Shown here piece by piece: positions 17,627 through 26,642 of a stretch of 64,000 nucleotides of DNA; position 1 is the first letter of the stretch, and every line of letters starts with the position of its first letter. The stretch comes from Priestia megaterium (GTDB taxonomy: Bacteria; Bacillota; Bacilli; Bacillales; Bacillaceae_H): the NCBI RefSeq assembly GCF_023824195.1, contig NZ_CP085443.1, positions 107,951 through 171,950 of the forward strand. Direction: 5' to 3'. The translations under genes and the position numbers were made by a program. The notes beneath the pieces are model-generated. The model saw only the letters and a list, made by a program, of their open reading frames with translations, was not told the origin of the DNA and did no database searches.

Positions 17627-17692
17627 CTACCCAATATCTTGTGCCTTCTTTATTTCTTCTTCACTAATCCGGTAATTACTCATATCCATCAT
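17627..17692 (-). pseudogene. Short stump with strong ribosome site
   Basis: ACGGAGGCGTT precedes MMDMSNYRISEEEIKKAQDIG, then a stop. The sequence looks like the helical start of a normal protein cut after 21 codons, directly upstream of a long non-coding gap. The parent family is not recognised. Confidence 0.4.
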
Positions 17693-17736
17693 AACGCCTC
17701 CGTACGTTCTATATTCATAAGATATAGTTGATTCCA

Positions 17737-18522
17737 TTATTCAATCAATAATTGCTTAAGGTTCTCTAAACTGCTTTGGGGAACTTTACAAGCCAGACGA
17801 AGGTAATTTTCAATATCACCGTATTGTCTTATAATCTTGTTATACACTTCTTCTAAGTAATCACGTCTAACTTCTAAGATTGGTTTTATACGCTCTGAAG
17901 ACATTTGGAACAAACTCATCCATCGAATAAACGTTTCTATCTTTTTCATACGTTTCGCAATTAATTGATTAGATAAAAGGTATTCATTTATCACCGTTTC
18001 ATATGGCACCCCCACAAGTAATTGGATAAGGGCTGATATAAACCCAGTACGATCCTTCCCTCCAGTACAGTGAATGAGAGCAGGTAAATTTTTTTGATTT
18101 GAAAGAAACGTGATAACTTCATTGATTTCCTTATAACAACCAAATGCCATATGGTCATACATTTCTCTCATTATTTTTTCAAAATCAATGGTATTGGATT
18201 TACTAACTAGAAACTTAAAGAATTCAAGATGTGTAAACTCTCTGCTCTTATCATGAATTGATACGTTTAGTAGTTGAATTTCCTTTCCAGTCTGGATGCG
18301 ACTGACTTTTGATTGTTGTTCCTGAAGAGTCCTTAAATCACAAATTGACTTTATATTTATTTGATGAAAACTTTCTACATCTTTTTGAGACAATCGAGAC
18401 AGTTCATCTGAACGGAATAGGATACCGGTCTTCACGTGGCAACCATCTTTGGTTTTAAAGCCTCCAATGTCACGGAAATTATATAAATTTTCAAATTGGT
18501 ATATGTTTTCTACAGTTTTCAT
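17737..18522 (-). CDS. Tyrosine/serine protein phosphatase (Y_phosphatase3 type)
   Basis: About 261 residues. FRDIGGFKTKDG near residue 16 and the active-site loop HCTGGKDRTGF (Cys nucleophile, catalytic Arg) near 150 define the lipid/tyrosine phosphatase family with an HCxxGKDRTG P-loop, related to bacterial LptP/IphP enzymes. The HCxxGKDRTG lysine often indicates phosphoinositide or phosphotyrosine specificity. It is cytoplasmic, with no signal peptide. The ATG at 18522 is preferred over 18528 for its spacing from GGAG. It follows the alpha/beta hydrolase gene by about 45 bases on the same strand, so the two may form an operon under the TetR regulator at 19588. Confidence 0.87.
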   Translation of the reverse strand: MKTVENIYQFENLYNFRDIGGFKTKDGCHVKTGILFRSDELSRLSQKDVESFHQINIKSICDLRTLQEQQSKVSRIQTGKEIQLLNVSIHDKSREFTHLEFFKFLVSKSNTIDFEKIMREMYDHMAFGCYKEINEVITFLSNQKNLPALIHCTGGKDRTGFISALIQLLVGVPYETVINEYLLSNQLIAKRMKKIETFIRWMSLFQMSSERIKPILEVRRDYLEEVYNKIIRQYGDIENYLRLACKVPQSSLENLKQLLIE

Positions 18523-18568
18523 TCTCATTTCTCCATTATTATTTAGTCAGATTACCATTTATTTTGTT

Positions 18569-19393
18569 TTACTTGAAAGCTTTTATAAAAGGTTCAATTA
18601 CGGCTAATACCTCTTCTTTATTTTCTAAATGCAAAGTATGACCTGCATTCTTTATCTTTTTATGTTGTAAATTAGGAGAAATCTCTAATGCTTTTTGCAC
18701 ATCTTTATCCCTTACTAGCCCCCCTAATTCAGGATTGCCTTGTAAGAGCAATACGGGACATCGAATTCTACGAAGTAACTTATCTACTTGATATCCAACG
18801 TATGTTTCCTCAAACTGATCTATCATAGCTGTTAGTACATCTGGATCCGTGTATGTTAAGTTTGTTATTATTTCATCAACCAAATGAATTCTTGTATGTG
18901 AAAGTTTAGAAGTTTTTTTAATTAATGCTTTAGGATTTGTCAATGCCATTTGATTAGAGTGTAGTATATCTCTCCATTTCATTAACTCCATGGATCCTTC
19001 TTTTAAAACTGTCATAGATAAGGGGGAATCACCAATAATTATCCCTGTAACAAGTGTAGGGTGGTTAACTGCCATCATAAGACTAATCATTCCACCAAGT
19101 GAATGACCAAATATAAGTGTCGGTTCGTTAACATGTTCTTTAAGGAAAAGAAAGATATCTTCCACATAATCTTTTAATCTATAATTTTTATCTCCTCTAC
19201 CAGATTTACCATGTCCTCTTAAATCCACTGCATATACATGGGTTAGTTTTTCTAAATTAGGCAGAATAGTACTAAAAGTTTGCCACCTAGCAGTTCCGCC
19301 ATGAAGTAGCAAAAGAGATATATCAGACGAATTAGGATTTGTTTCAACATAATTTAAACGAATCCTTCCTGAATCAAAAACTTTTTCTAACAT
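18569..19393 (-). CDS. Alpha/beta hydrolase
   Basis: About 274 residues from the ATG at 19393, chosen because GAGGGTG lies just before it and the usual N-terminus (MLEKVFDSGRIRLNYVE) follows. The fold is shown by LLLHGGTARW (oxyanion loop) near residue 29, GHGKSGRG near 57, the nucleophile elbow GHSLGG near 95 and a late histidine in NAGHTLHLEN. Substrate unknown; the broad family includes esterases, lactonases and C-C hydrolases. It is divergent from a TetR regulator, with paired TATGACTA boxes directly upstream, so it is probably repressor controlled. Confidence 0.87.
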   Translation of the reverse strand: MLEKVFDSGRIRLNYVETNPNSSDISLLLLHGGTARWQTFSTILPNLEKLTHVYAVDLRGHGKSGRGDKNYRLKDYVEDIFLFLKEHVNEPTLIFGHSLGGMISLMMAVNHPTLVTGIIIGDSPLSMTVLKEGSMELMKWRDILHSNQMALTNPKALIKKTSKLSHTRIHLVDEIITNLTYTDPDVLTAMIDQFEETYVGYQVDKLLRRIRCPVLLLQGNPELGGLVRDKDVQKALEISPNLQHKKIKNAGHTLHLENKEEVLAVIEPFIKAFK

Positions 19394-19429
19394 TTTTTTC
19401 ACCCTCTTATAAAGAATTATTTTTAATCT

Positions 19430-19457
19430 TATGACTAAAATAGTTTTTATAGTCATA
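19430..19457. promoter_or_regulatory. Candidate TetR operator (TATGACTA-N12-TAGTCATA)
   Basis: A perfect 8-base inverted repeat lies 37 bases upstream of the hydrolase start. The left half-box recurs at 19535 (TATATGACTAAA), before the divergent TetR gene. AGTCAT-type palindromes are common TetR operators; binding is inferred. Confidence 0.5.
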
Positions 19458-19587
19458 TAAAACCAAAAAAAATATTATGATTATTTAAGAATGTTTACTT
19501 TTATTTACATAACGGTTAAGATAAGTATAAACAGTATATGACTAAATGTCCATAAAAAGTCACAAAAATATCAAAAGGAGTTTTTCT

Positions 19588-20178
19588 ATGCCTAAATTTA
19601 CAGAACAAGAAAAAGAACATATTCACCAATCCCTTATGGAAAAAGGGAGAGAACTATTCATCCAATATGGGCTAGCTAAAACAAGTATTGATGATATTAT
19701 ACAAGCATGTGGAATTGCAAAAGGTTCTTTCTATAAATTTTTTCAATCTAAGGAAGAGCTCTATTTTGAAATCTTAAAAAACGAAGAAGAAGTAAGGGAA
19801 ACTGTCCTCAATGAACTCTTTCGTGAAAATCTTCCCCCTAAAGAGTTACTAACTTCCTTTTTTCATACATCTTTCAAATTTGTTGAAGACAACCCCTTTC
19901 TTCAGCGTGTTTTTCAAAACGACGAACATGAAAGACTCACAAGAAAGCTTCCACAACAGATGATGGAATTTACCAAATGGCAAACTCAAAGAGGTATCGA
20001 TGCAATCCAAATTTTGATGGAGCGTGGTGTCTTACCTCAAGAGAATCCAAAAGTAATTGTGGGAGTCATCCAGGCCATCATGATGCTACGATTACATAAA
20101 GAGGAAATTGGCACTGACCTTTTTCCAAAAGTAATGGATAAACTAATTGATTATGTAACTATAGGCTTGACTAAATAA
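19588..20178 (+). CDS. TetR/AcrR-family regulator
   Basis: About 196 residues. The N-terminal helix-turn-helix is clear (TSIDDIIQACGIAKGSFYKF, then SKEELYFEIL). The ATG at 19588 has AAAGGAG at ideal spacing; an upstream ATG at 19546 has none. It is divergent from the alpha/beta hydrolase/phosphatase pair, with symmetric boxes in between, so it most likely represses that pair and itself in response to an unknown small molecule. Confidence 0.88.
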   Translation: MPKFTEQEKEHIHQSLMEKGRELFIQYGLAKTSIDDIIQACGIAKGSFYKFFQSKEELYFEILKNEEEVRETVLNELFRENLPPKELLTSFFHTSFKFVEDNPFLQRVFQNDEHERLTRKLPQQMMEFTKWQTQRGIDAIQILMERGVLPQENPKVIVGVIQAIMMLRLHKEEIGTDLFPKVMDKLIDYVTIGLTK

Positions 20179-20196
20179 GGATTTCAATCATATAGA

Positions 20197-20345
20197 AAGG
20201 AAACTCGTCAAAAAGGAACTCATTTGAATTTACTTCAGACTCAGAGGCGGATTTTTCTGTTTCTTTTTTAGACTGTATAGAGTATTTATTCTTAATTATG
20301 TTGGGTAAGCGAGGGGCATCACTGCCCCTAACTCCCCTAAGAACC
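20197..20345. repeat. Half copy of GAAACTCGTCAAAAAG repeat plus small hairpins
   Basis: AGGAAACTCGTCAAAAAGG matches the left arm of the palindromic terminator at 15596 but has no matching right arm. A short AGGGGCATCACTGCCCCT hairpin follows near 20310, next to the truncated metallo-beta-lactamase gene. Confidence 0.5.
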
Positions 20346-20687
20346 TTAGGTGAGCATTTCTTCGGCTTGAATCAATCTTTCTGACTTCATTTCACCACTT
20401 ATGTATGTTGATTCAATTTCACTAGCTATAATGTTGAGCCAAGGATATTTTTCTTTGAAGGCATATAAGGAACCTATATGATCATCATCATAATGGGTAA
20501 TGATTATATTCTTTAACCTCCTTATTTCATACCCATTTTTTAAAATTTGATTTTCAATTAAAGTGAACGAATTTGTATACCCTGTATCGACCAAGGTTAG
20601 TTCATTATTCAATATAACTAAACTAGGATAAATGTAATTTTTTTGTCCATTAAATTCAAATTGAATTGGTAGCTCTACTATTTTCAT
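20346..20687 (-). pseudogene. Metallo-beta-lactamase-fold hydrolase, 3' truncated
   Basis: A 113-residue N-terminal piece of an MBL-fold protein. VDTGYTNSF near residue 34 and the zinc motif HYDDDHIGS near 66-74 (HxxxDH type with YD) are present. The distal histidine, aspartate and C-terminal half of the usual 220-250 residues are missing, and the frame stops in EEMLT. The ATG has AGGA upstream. Probably inactive. Confidence 0.75.
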
Positions 20688-20927
20688 TTTTCCTAATCAT
20701 TATGAAACATGCAAAATCATATGAATAAATCTTTACACTAGAATCCCAATTTACATTATAATCATTTATATTTACTTTAAACTTGACCTTAAAATTACAT
20801 TAAAAATAGATGAAATTAGTAGAAATCTATAAATTTAGTGATATAGTAACATCTAAATAAGCCCTCTAAGAAAGAAACTTTATTATAAATTAGCTATATT
20901 AGATTAATAAAGACAGCAGTAATTGTA

Positions 20928-21377
20928 ATGAAAAAATTGACCTTAATTTTTGTATTAATATTTGCAATAGCTTTACCAAATGTTGCTCAGGCAAAAGGAT
21001 TTAGTGGTCATAGTTCTTTCAGTCACAATTCTTCGTTCAGTTCTCATTCAAGTAGGGGCACATATTCGAGTGGAACTTATCATTCTGGATATAAGTCTCC
21101 ATCAAGCAACGTTACAAGAACGTCATCACGTTCTAACTCTCACACGACATATAACCAGGCCCCGCCTTCACGAACAAAAAGTATACTGACTCATGCTGCA
21201 GCGTTTGGAACAGGTGCGTTTTTAGGCCATATGCTTCATCCATTTGAAGGAATTTATAATGGTGCATATGGAAATAATGCTTCAAATGGATTTTCTTTTT
21301 TAGGAATTCTTGTAGATATCCTTGTGATTTTAGTCATCATTTGGGTAATTAAAAACATCTTTACAAGAAGATATTAA
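20928..21377 (+). CDS. Secreted/membrane Ser-His-rich protein
   Basis: 149 residues: a signal peptide (ending in PNVAQA-KG near residue 23), a low-complexity Ser/His/Thr/Tyr region (about 24-80), a glycine-bearing hydrophobic patch, and a C-terminal membrane helix (ILVDILVILVIIWVI) followed by a basic TRRY tail. This gives an extracytoplasmic, C-terminally anchored topology. The histidines could bind metal, but no motif proves it. The ribosome site is weak. It is 13 bases upstream of the DUF2653 gene and co-transcribed with it, an arrangement reminiscent of yxcD-neighbour genes in Bacillus. Confidence 0.7.
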   Translation: MKKLTLIFVLIFAIALPNVAQAKGFSGHSSFSHNSSFSSHSSRGTYSSGTYHSGYKSPSSNVTRTSSRSNSHTTYNQAPPSRTKSILTHAAAFGTGAFLGHMLHPFEGIYNGAYGNNASNGFSFLGILVDILVILVIIWVIKNIFTRRY

Positions 21378-21390
21378 GGAGAAATTTAAA

Positions 21391-21690
21391 ATGGAAGTAT
21401 TATTTAATGAACAAGATCTTGTGGATAGCATTTGTATTTATACTGCAGTAAGAGAAAGAATTGAACCTGAACAGGTAGAAGTAGATTTGGAGTTTCATCC
21501 TTCTCTTGGGCTTACTGCTTCTACTTTAGCATTAGGACGTACAGCGCGATTGTATGAACAAGACATCATTGATGCTGTTGCAGTATATTTACAGGACTAT
21601 CACCAGTTCGTCGCTGGTCATTTACAAGTTAATTTATCCTTTTCAGAAAAGAGTGGATTTACTGCATCTATCCAGGTGTTAAATAATTAG
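21391..21690 (+). CDS. DUF2653 (YxcD-like) protein
   Basis: A 99-residue soluble alpha/beta protein starting LFNEQDLVDSICIYTAV. It contains two similar halves (EQDLVDSICIYTA...LEFHPSLGLTAST and EQDIIDAVAVYLQ...LSFSEKSGFTASI), which suggests an internal duplication. The pattern matches the DUF2653/YxcD family, of unknown function. AAGGAG precedes the ATG. It is the second gene of an operon with the Ser/His-rich protein and is followed by a terminator. Confidence 0.7.
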   Translation: MEVLFNEQDLVDSICIYTAVRERIEPEQVEVDLEFHPSLGLTASTLALGRTARLYEQDIIDAVAVYLQDYHQFVAGHLQVNLSFSEKSGFTASIQVLNN

Positions 21691-21796
21691 TAATTAATTT
21701 TTGACACGAAAACTCCGGACGTTCTTGTACTGGAACCAATAGGTTCTCTCATTACGATTTTAATTCATTATAAAAAGATATATATAAATGTAAAAT

Positions 21797-21836
21797 AAAA
21801 AGAAGCCTTAGTCTTTATATAACAAGGCTTCTTTTT
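21797..21836. terminator. Bidirectional terminator between DUF2653 and IDEAL genes
   Basis: Stem AAAAAGAAGCCTT / AAGGCTTCTTTTT. The trailing CTTTTTGATAAGTTTCTTCTAT is a diverged right arm of the GAAGAAACTCGTC family. Confidence 0.75.
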
Positions 21837-21868
21837 GATAAGTTTCTTCTATATTATAGTGTTTTTTA

Positions 21869-22066
21869 TTAAGATATAGATTTAAGTTCCTCTATTAAAC
21901 GTAAAAAAGCTTCTTTATCTTTATTCTTTAAGGAGTGATCAATTTCCTCGAGGATCTTACTTCTTTTGAAGCTGTTCATCATTTGATTCAAAAATAATTC
22001 AGCCAATATTTCATCACGTAAATTTGGATCAACTCGATCCATTCCTTTAATAATGTTATTTTCCAT
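21869..22066 (-). CDS. IDEAL-domain protein
   Basis: A 65-residue protein whose C-terminal half, SKILEEIDHSLKNKDKEAFLRLIEELKS, here given as SKILEEIDHSLKNKDKEAF plus LRLIEELKS, is the IDEAL motif (named for the I-D-E-A-L pattern), found in small Bacillus proteins and at the ends of ComK-negative and ReoM-like regulators. Role unknown; probably a short protein-interaction helix pair. AAGGGG precedes the ATG. A terminator follows. A 3' stump of a second copy lies at 13331. Confidence 0.75.
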   Translation of the reverse strand: MENNIIKGMDRVDPNLRDEILAELFLNQMMNSFKRSKILEEIDHSLKNKDKEAFLRLIEELKSIS

Positions 22067-22882
22067 TAAAAATCAACCCCTTTATCTTTTCCCTTTTTCA
22101 AACATTATTACCCTTTTTAACATCTTTTATACGAGATTGATAGATAAAGTGAGACATCGAATAATATTTAACCTCTGTATTTACAATCCCTTGCTATTCT
22201 AATTTTCATTTCATACTTATAAACCCATAAGGAAACACGCAACTATTTTATTTATTTGTTGAAATAAATCTAAAAAATCAACTTCTCATAATGTAGGTTC
22301 TAACAGTTAATTATAATAGAATCAAATTACAATTTTTACTTCTTATCATATACCAATCTATCTTCTACTTCCACTTTGAGAAATTGTTTTAGTTATGATA
22401 AATCAAAATAAAATTTATAGTTATTTAGCTTTAAGGTATTTTTAATAAGACAATTACAATTAAAAATACAAAATCAACTTCTTTTACACAAAGAAGTAAA
22501 AGATTAAACTTACTTATAAAAATTATAGTTTTATCATTTACACTTACTGACGACAAATAGATCATTTTTCTACAAATAATATAAAAATTAAACTTTATTT
22601 ATAAAAAGTAAGTTTATACTTTTACTTCTATATAAGATAAAATAAAGAAGTAATATCTATAAAAGATAAATTTGAATACGCATTTAATTATGATAATACT
22701 TAATATTTAATTATTATCTTTCATACTTTTAAAATTATGATGAACGTTACTAGTAGTATTTAGAGGTTCTTTAGTGTCTATATACATATGAATACATACG
22801 TAATCTTAAATAGAGAAGAAACTGCCTTAATATCAGAAAGGGATATGAATAAGAAGACATGATCCGTGAGAGGAGAGGTTTT
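22067..22882. other. Very AT-rich region upstream of recombinase gene
   Basis: About 800 bases with no gene. At 22526-22558 it has a 33-base block, shared with 62950-62982, containing TTATCATTTAC and CTGACGACAAAT. Several short direct and inverted AT repeats (AAGTAAGTTTA, TAAAAGATAAA) surround it. It could hold the promoter or a recombination site of the downstream tyrosine recombinase. Confidence 0.45.
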
Positions 22883-24031
22883 ATGCAAGATTTCTCTTTA
22901 ATGAATATAGGAACAGAAGTTAGAGAGACAAAAGGGGATTTCAACAAAATCGTTTCATTGATGTTGGATACTACGTATTATGATGTCTTAGAAGGAAGAA
23001 ATGAACATCACCAGCGAAAAAACGAAGACATTTTTAGCGATTTTACAGATGAAGAGATGATGTACTACTATGTTCATCAACGAAAGCATATTCGAAAGAA
23101 TCGAGAACGAAAAGAAAACACAAAAATAGAGTACTTACGGATTTTATTGCAGTTTTATCAGTATGCGGTAGAAAGTGAGTCGTTCTTACGACAAGATGTA
23201 GACCATTATATAGAAGAAACCATTTTAAAAAACCTAAGACCTTGGCATATACGGAACTACCAGACCTATCTAAGCACCGCATTATTAGGAAAGGGTGGGA
23301 AACCTTATTCATCCGCAACTTTAGATGCCAAAATGACGATTTTAAAGAGTTTTATGAAATGGCTACATGAAACGAAGTATATTCAGCATCCGTTACATAA
23401 AGAAATTTTGAGCACATCATTATCTGAGCAAGAAATCCCGAACCGAGATTTATATTACCATGAAGTCAAACAGCTATTGGACTATTACAAAGACCATCCT
23501 ATCAACCATGGATTGTTAACCATGTTGGCGATGACAGGGTTGCGTGTACAAGAAATAGCGAATGCTTCGTGGGGAGATGTGTATCTAGATAGTTTAAGTG
23601 GCCATTATCGGTTAAGAGGAGTAGGGAAGGGTGGAAAGAAATTTGATAAGTTACTGCATCCATCCCTATATGAACGCATCCTTGCCTTTCGAGAACGGCG
23701 CCATGTTAATACAGTATTAAACACAAGTGATCGAGGGCCATTATTTCCAACTAAAGATGGAGCGTATTATCAATATAAAAACTTAAGTAATTATATTGTG
23801 CGTATCATTGAACGAACAGAGTTACCTTTTGTAAAAGAACGGACTGACAGGATTACACCTCATTACTTTCGTCATTTTTATGCCATCTATAGTAGGCAGC
23901 AGGGAGCCGATATTTTCTTAATTCAGAAGGAGCTTGGCCATAGTGACCGCAAAACAACCGAGCGTTATCTGGAGAAGGTTTTGCAGAGAGAGCAAGAAAT
24001 TGGACTTATGTGGAAGGAGCAAGATTTCTAG
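22883..24031 (+). CDS. Tyrosine recombinase/integrase
   Basis: About 382 residues. The N-terminal SAM-like core-binding domain (about 80-190) includes NTKIEYLRILLQFYQYAV and LKSFMKWLHETKYI. The catalytic domain has Arg in TGLRVQEIANA near residue 218, a basic beta-hairpin (GVGKGGKKFDK), HYFRHFY (H-x-x-R) near 330, LGHSDRKTTERYLEK with the third catalytic His and the nucleophile tyrosine. All key residues are present, so it should be active. The ATG at 22883 is preferred because AGGAGAGG precedes it. Related proteins are frequent on Bacillus plasmids and integrated elements. No phage or conjugation genes are adjacent. Confidence 0.9.
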   Translation: MQDFSLMNIGTEVRETKGDFNKIVSLMLDTTYYDVLEGRNEHHQRKNEDIFSDFTDEEMMYYYVHQRKHIRKNRERKENTKIEYLRILLQFYQYAVESESFLRQDVDHYIEETILKNLRPWHIRNYQTYLSTALLGKGGKPYSSATLDAKMTILKSFMKWLHETKYIQHPLHKEILSTSLSEQEIPNRDLYYHEVKQLLDYYKDHPINHGLLTMLAMTGLRVQEIANASWGDVYLDSLSGHYRLRGVGKGGKKFDKLLHPSLYERILAFRERRHVNTVLNTSDRGPLFPTKDGAYYQYKNLSNYIVRIIERTELPFVKERTDRITPHYFRHFYAIYSRQQGADIFLIQKELGHSDRKTTERYLEKVLQREQEIGLMWKEQDF

Positions 24032-24209
24032 TTGAATCATGTATGAAAGTCCCTGGATTTTGGTATGCTCAACCCATGTAATTACACGTTCTATAATGTT
24101 TATATATATGATATAAATCCAATCCGGTCATCCACTAGATACGGTGGTCGGCCCTGTTACTACTGGTTTCTCTACACGTTTATAAGGATTGTAAAAAGGA
24201 AGGACTTGA
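24032..24209. other. Intergenic region after recombinase, small imperfect palindrome
   Basis: GGTCATCCAC-TAGATAC-GGTGGTCGG (about 24127-24153) is an imperfect inverted repeat in a less AT-rich stretch, just past the integrase gene. It might be a recombination site; this is a guess from position only. Confidence 0.25.
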
Positions 24210-24422
24210 ATGAAACTTGATGTATCTGAATTAGTTGAAGCAAAACATCAAATTGATTCAACTTTACACAAACTCAGACAGACAGTAAAAACTTTTGAAG
24301 CTAAAGAAAATTCGAATAGATATAAATCTCAAATTACCTTAGCTAAAAGACGGATACAAGCATTCGAAATTTCAGTATCTCTTATTGAAAGAGAAATAAA
24401 TGACCTTAATAAAAAAAGCTAG
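24210..24422 (+). CDS. Small coiled-coil hypothetical protein
   Basis: A 70-residue, fully helical and charged protein (LVEAKHQIDSTLHKLRQTV; RRIQAFEISVSLIEREI) with heptad-like spacing. AAAGGAAGGA precedes the ATG. It is downstream of the recombinase gene on the same strand, 178 bases away. No family recognised; possibly an accessory DNA-binding or structural protein. Confidence 0.6.
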   Translation: MKLDVSELVEAKHQIDSTLHKLRQTVKTFEAKENSNRYKSQITLAKRRIQAFEISVSLIEREINDLNKKS

Positions 24423-24637
24423 TTATCAGCTTTTCCAAAGTGCGTATTTTTCTACTAGGTGAAATAATATGCAAAACAAAAGTTAATTTCGTCAGAGAAC
24501 GTTTCTCTGTATATTAAAGTTGTAAATTAAATAGGTTTTTATTTATAAGTGATTGTTGCGAAAAAGCATCTTTCCATTTGGAAGGTGATTTTTCGTTTCT
24601 TATAAAAATATAAAAAAGAGGAGAGTTTTTATATTTT

Positions 24638-25183
24638 ATGAAATCAATGACCATTCTAACATTATTAATGGTCGCATTATGTGAAGTTAATGAAGTGAAA
24701 ACAGAAGCAAAAATTAAAACAGCGAATCAAAATTTAATCATCATTAATAAGTACAATAACAAGCTTGCTTATTTTCATAATGGCTATATTGAAATCGTTG
24801 ATCCAGTAGTAACAGGGAAAACGTGGGACAAAACACCAGTCGGCTTTTTTTAAGTAGTGAACAAGATTAAAAACTGCCCTTACTATAAAGGACATATCCC
24901 TGGGGGCGATCCTCGCAATCCATTAGGAAAGCGTTGGCTAGGAATAAACGCAAACGGCACGTACGGTGATACATACGGCATTGACGGTAACAACAATGAA
25001 AACAGCATTGGAAAATACATGAGTCAAGGTTGCGTGAGAATGCATAATGCAGACATTGAAAAGCTTTATGATAAAGTTCAAGTAGGCACACCGGTTGCGA
25101 TCACATATTCCTATAAGAGCTTTGTTGATCTTACTAGCATATATAGGGATAAATTCAAAGGCTACAAGTTGAAAAACAACTAA
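24638..25183 (+). pseudogene. L,D-transpeptidase (YkuD family), in-frame stop
   Basis: One frame of 181 codons is cut by TAA at 24851-24853. Around it the protein reads TPVGFF-stop-VVNKIKNCPYYKG, where the YkuD family has Lys (TPVGTFKVVNK), so AAA to TAA in a T-rich tract is the likely change. It has a short hydrophobic N-terminus (signal peptide) and the YkuD catalytic motif SQGCVRMHNADIEKLYD near residue 129. Such enzymes cross-link peptidoglycan through diaminopimelate residues, often in spore or stress walls. GGAGAG precedes the ATG. Unless the stop is read through, it makes no active enzyme. Confidence 0.85.
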
Positions 25184-25262
25184 TAATCAAGTAGCATTCT
25201 GTTATCAAAAGATGCTGTTTTTTCTTTGTCTTCTTGCCATATAGCCCTTATCATAGAAATAG

Positions 25263-25514
25263 ATGAAAAATATGGTGAAGGAGGCCATGATTCTGCGAGC
25301 AAAAACCGAAAAAGCTAGACACGTGGTAATGTTTAAAGCTACAGGAGAGTTTTATGCGCATGAAGTCAACCAAGATAAAATAAGAATAGGTTTTTTTGTC
25401 TGTCCTTCGTGTGAAGTCAAAGTACATCATAAACATGATCATTTCTTTTCCCATGAACATAAACGAAATTGTATCTATGTGAAAGAACAATTTAAGAATA
25501 AAGCCTACTCGTGA
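25263..25514 (+). CDS. CoiA-like zinc-finger small protein
   Basis: At most 83 residues. FFVCPSCEVKV, then HHKHDHFFSHEH and C near the end, follows the pattern CxxC...HFxxH...C seen in the N-terminal zinc finger of competence protein CoiA and related nuclease-associated proteins; the nuclease domain is absent. It probably binds zinc and perhaps DNA. The start is uncertain: ATGs at 25263, 25272 and 25287 are in frame, and AAGGAGG sits only two bases before the last. A second Cys/His-rich small protein of similar plan lies at 63354. Confidence 0.6.
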   Translation: MKNMVKEAMILRAKTEKARHVVMFKATGEFYAHEVNQDKIRIGFFVCPSCEVKVHHKHDHFFSHEHKRNCIYVKEQFKNKAYS

Positions 25515-25543
25515 ACATAATTTAGGTATCGGAAACCACATGC

Positions 25544-25578
25544 AAAAAAGCCCTTATTTCATAAATAAGGGCTTTTTT
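25544..25578. terminator. Bidirectional terminator
   Basis: A perfect 16-base stem AAAAAAGCCCTTATTT / AAATAAGGGCTTTTTT with a 3-base loop between convergent genes. Its right edge overlaps the stop codon of the Spo0E-like gene. Confidence 0.85.
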
Positions 25579-25751
25579 TAATAAATTTCTTCTAATTCAT
25601 TTAACTTTCTATCCAATACTTGACTTACCTTTACCGTGTTATCACTTACAAGTCCTTCTTTTAAAGCTGTATATATCATAATTTCCCTAATGCGCTCTAT
25701 CTCTTCCAATAGGGCTTCCTGTGTTACATGTTTATTTCCCATCCCCATCAT
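25578..25751 (-). CDS. Spo0E-like sporulation regulatory phosphatase
   Basis: A 54-57 residue protein: a helix (QEALLEEIERIREIMIYTAL), a loop, then VSQVLDRKLNELEEIY. The SQ-LD-LN-Y pattern is the Spo0E signature, and the Spo0E family dephosphorylates Spo0A-P to hold back sporulation. The two-helix hairpin size fits. Three ATGs are possible; the third (25742) has AGGTGATG at good distance and is the most likely start. It is convergent with the CoiA-like gene and shares its terminator. Confidence 0.8.
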   Translation of the reverse strand: MMGMGNKHVTQEALLEEIERIREIMIYTALKEGLVSDNTVKVSQVLDRKLNELEEIY

Positions 25752-26000
25752 CACCTAATTAATCCCCATGTTAAATATTGATAAATTTCACATTAACTTT
25801 TTATAATGTATTTTTCAATACTCAAATTTTTACAATTTGAGAAGGCGAAATGTTAATTTTTATAACGGTAAAGTACTATGTAATAAATAACTGAATTTAA
25901 TGATATTATTTTAAAAATGTATGTAATAGTTAACACAATTTGTAAAAATCAAGAAGATGCAAAAAATAGAGGATAGAAGATACTAATTTTATAATCCGAA

Positions 26001-26642
26001 TTATTCTTTTTTAGTAATTAACGAAGTCGTCATTCCACCTATAAAAATTGTCGAACATGAAAAAAGAAACGTTTTAGGACCTAGTAAAGGAAGACTTGCT
26101 GTTATGATAAAACCATCTATAATTAAAATAACCATTCCTATGTTTAGAGAAAAAGCCTTTGATATAAGTTGGGCTAGTAAATCTGTTCCTCCAGTGCTTG
26201 TCTCGTATCGAAGCATAAGACCAACCCCTGTTCCAATACATATTCCTCCAAAAATCACACTAGGAAAAACAGAAAGTTGAAACTGGTCTTTAATAGGTTC
26301 TAACCAATCGATCAATAAAGAAGAAATAACTAACCCATAAAAACTATTATAAAAATAAGTTCTTTCATAAACCCAAGCAAACCAACATAATGGAAAACCC
26401 AAAATGATGATCATTACACCTGTAGGAAATTCAAAATAATAGTGAAGGATGAGTGCAATTCCAATTGTTCCTCCATCCAACAAATAATGAGGAACTAAAA
26501 ATCCATTAATTCCTATACTTAATAATAAGCTTCCGACAAGAACAACCAGTATTTTTCGAAAAATAATAATCACCTTTTTAGTCAATTTATCTCTTATTAT
26601 ATGTATAAGCTTTGGATACCTGTCATGAATGTTTTTTATCAC
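26001..26642 (-). CDS. YitT-family membrane protein, short form
   Basis: A 213-residue protein with about six hydrophobic helices. The landmarks of the YitT/DUF161 family are SIGINGFLVPHYLLDGGTIG near residue 41 and the late RYETSTGGTDLLAQLI near 144. It lacks the C-terminal DUF2179 domain found in most 280-residue YitT proteins; shorter members exist, so it need not be truncated. Function unknown. The start is uncertain: the GTG at 26642 has no ribosome site and directly abuts a perfect 17-base hairpin, so a downstream TTG or GTG may be used. Confidence 0.75.
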   Translation of the reverse strand: MIKNIHDRYPKLIHIIRDKLTKKVIIIFRKILVVLVGSLLLSIGINGFLVPHYLLDGGTIGIALILHYYFEFPTGVMIIILGFPLCWFAWVYERTYFYNSFYGLVISSLLIDWLEPIKDQFQLSVFPSVIFGGICIGTGVGLMLRYETSTGGTDLLAQLISKAFSLNIGMVILIIDGFIITASLPLLGPKTFLFSCSTIFIGGMTTSLITKKE

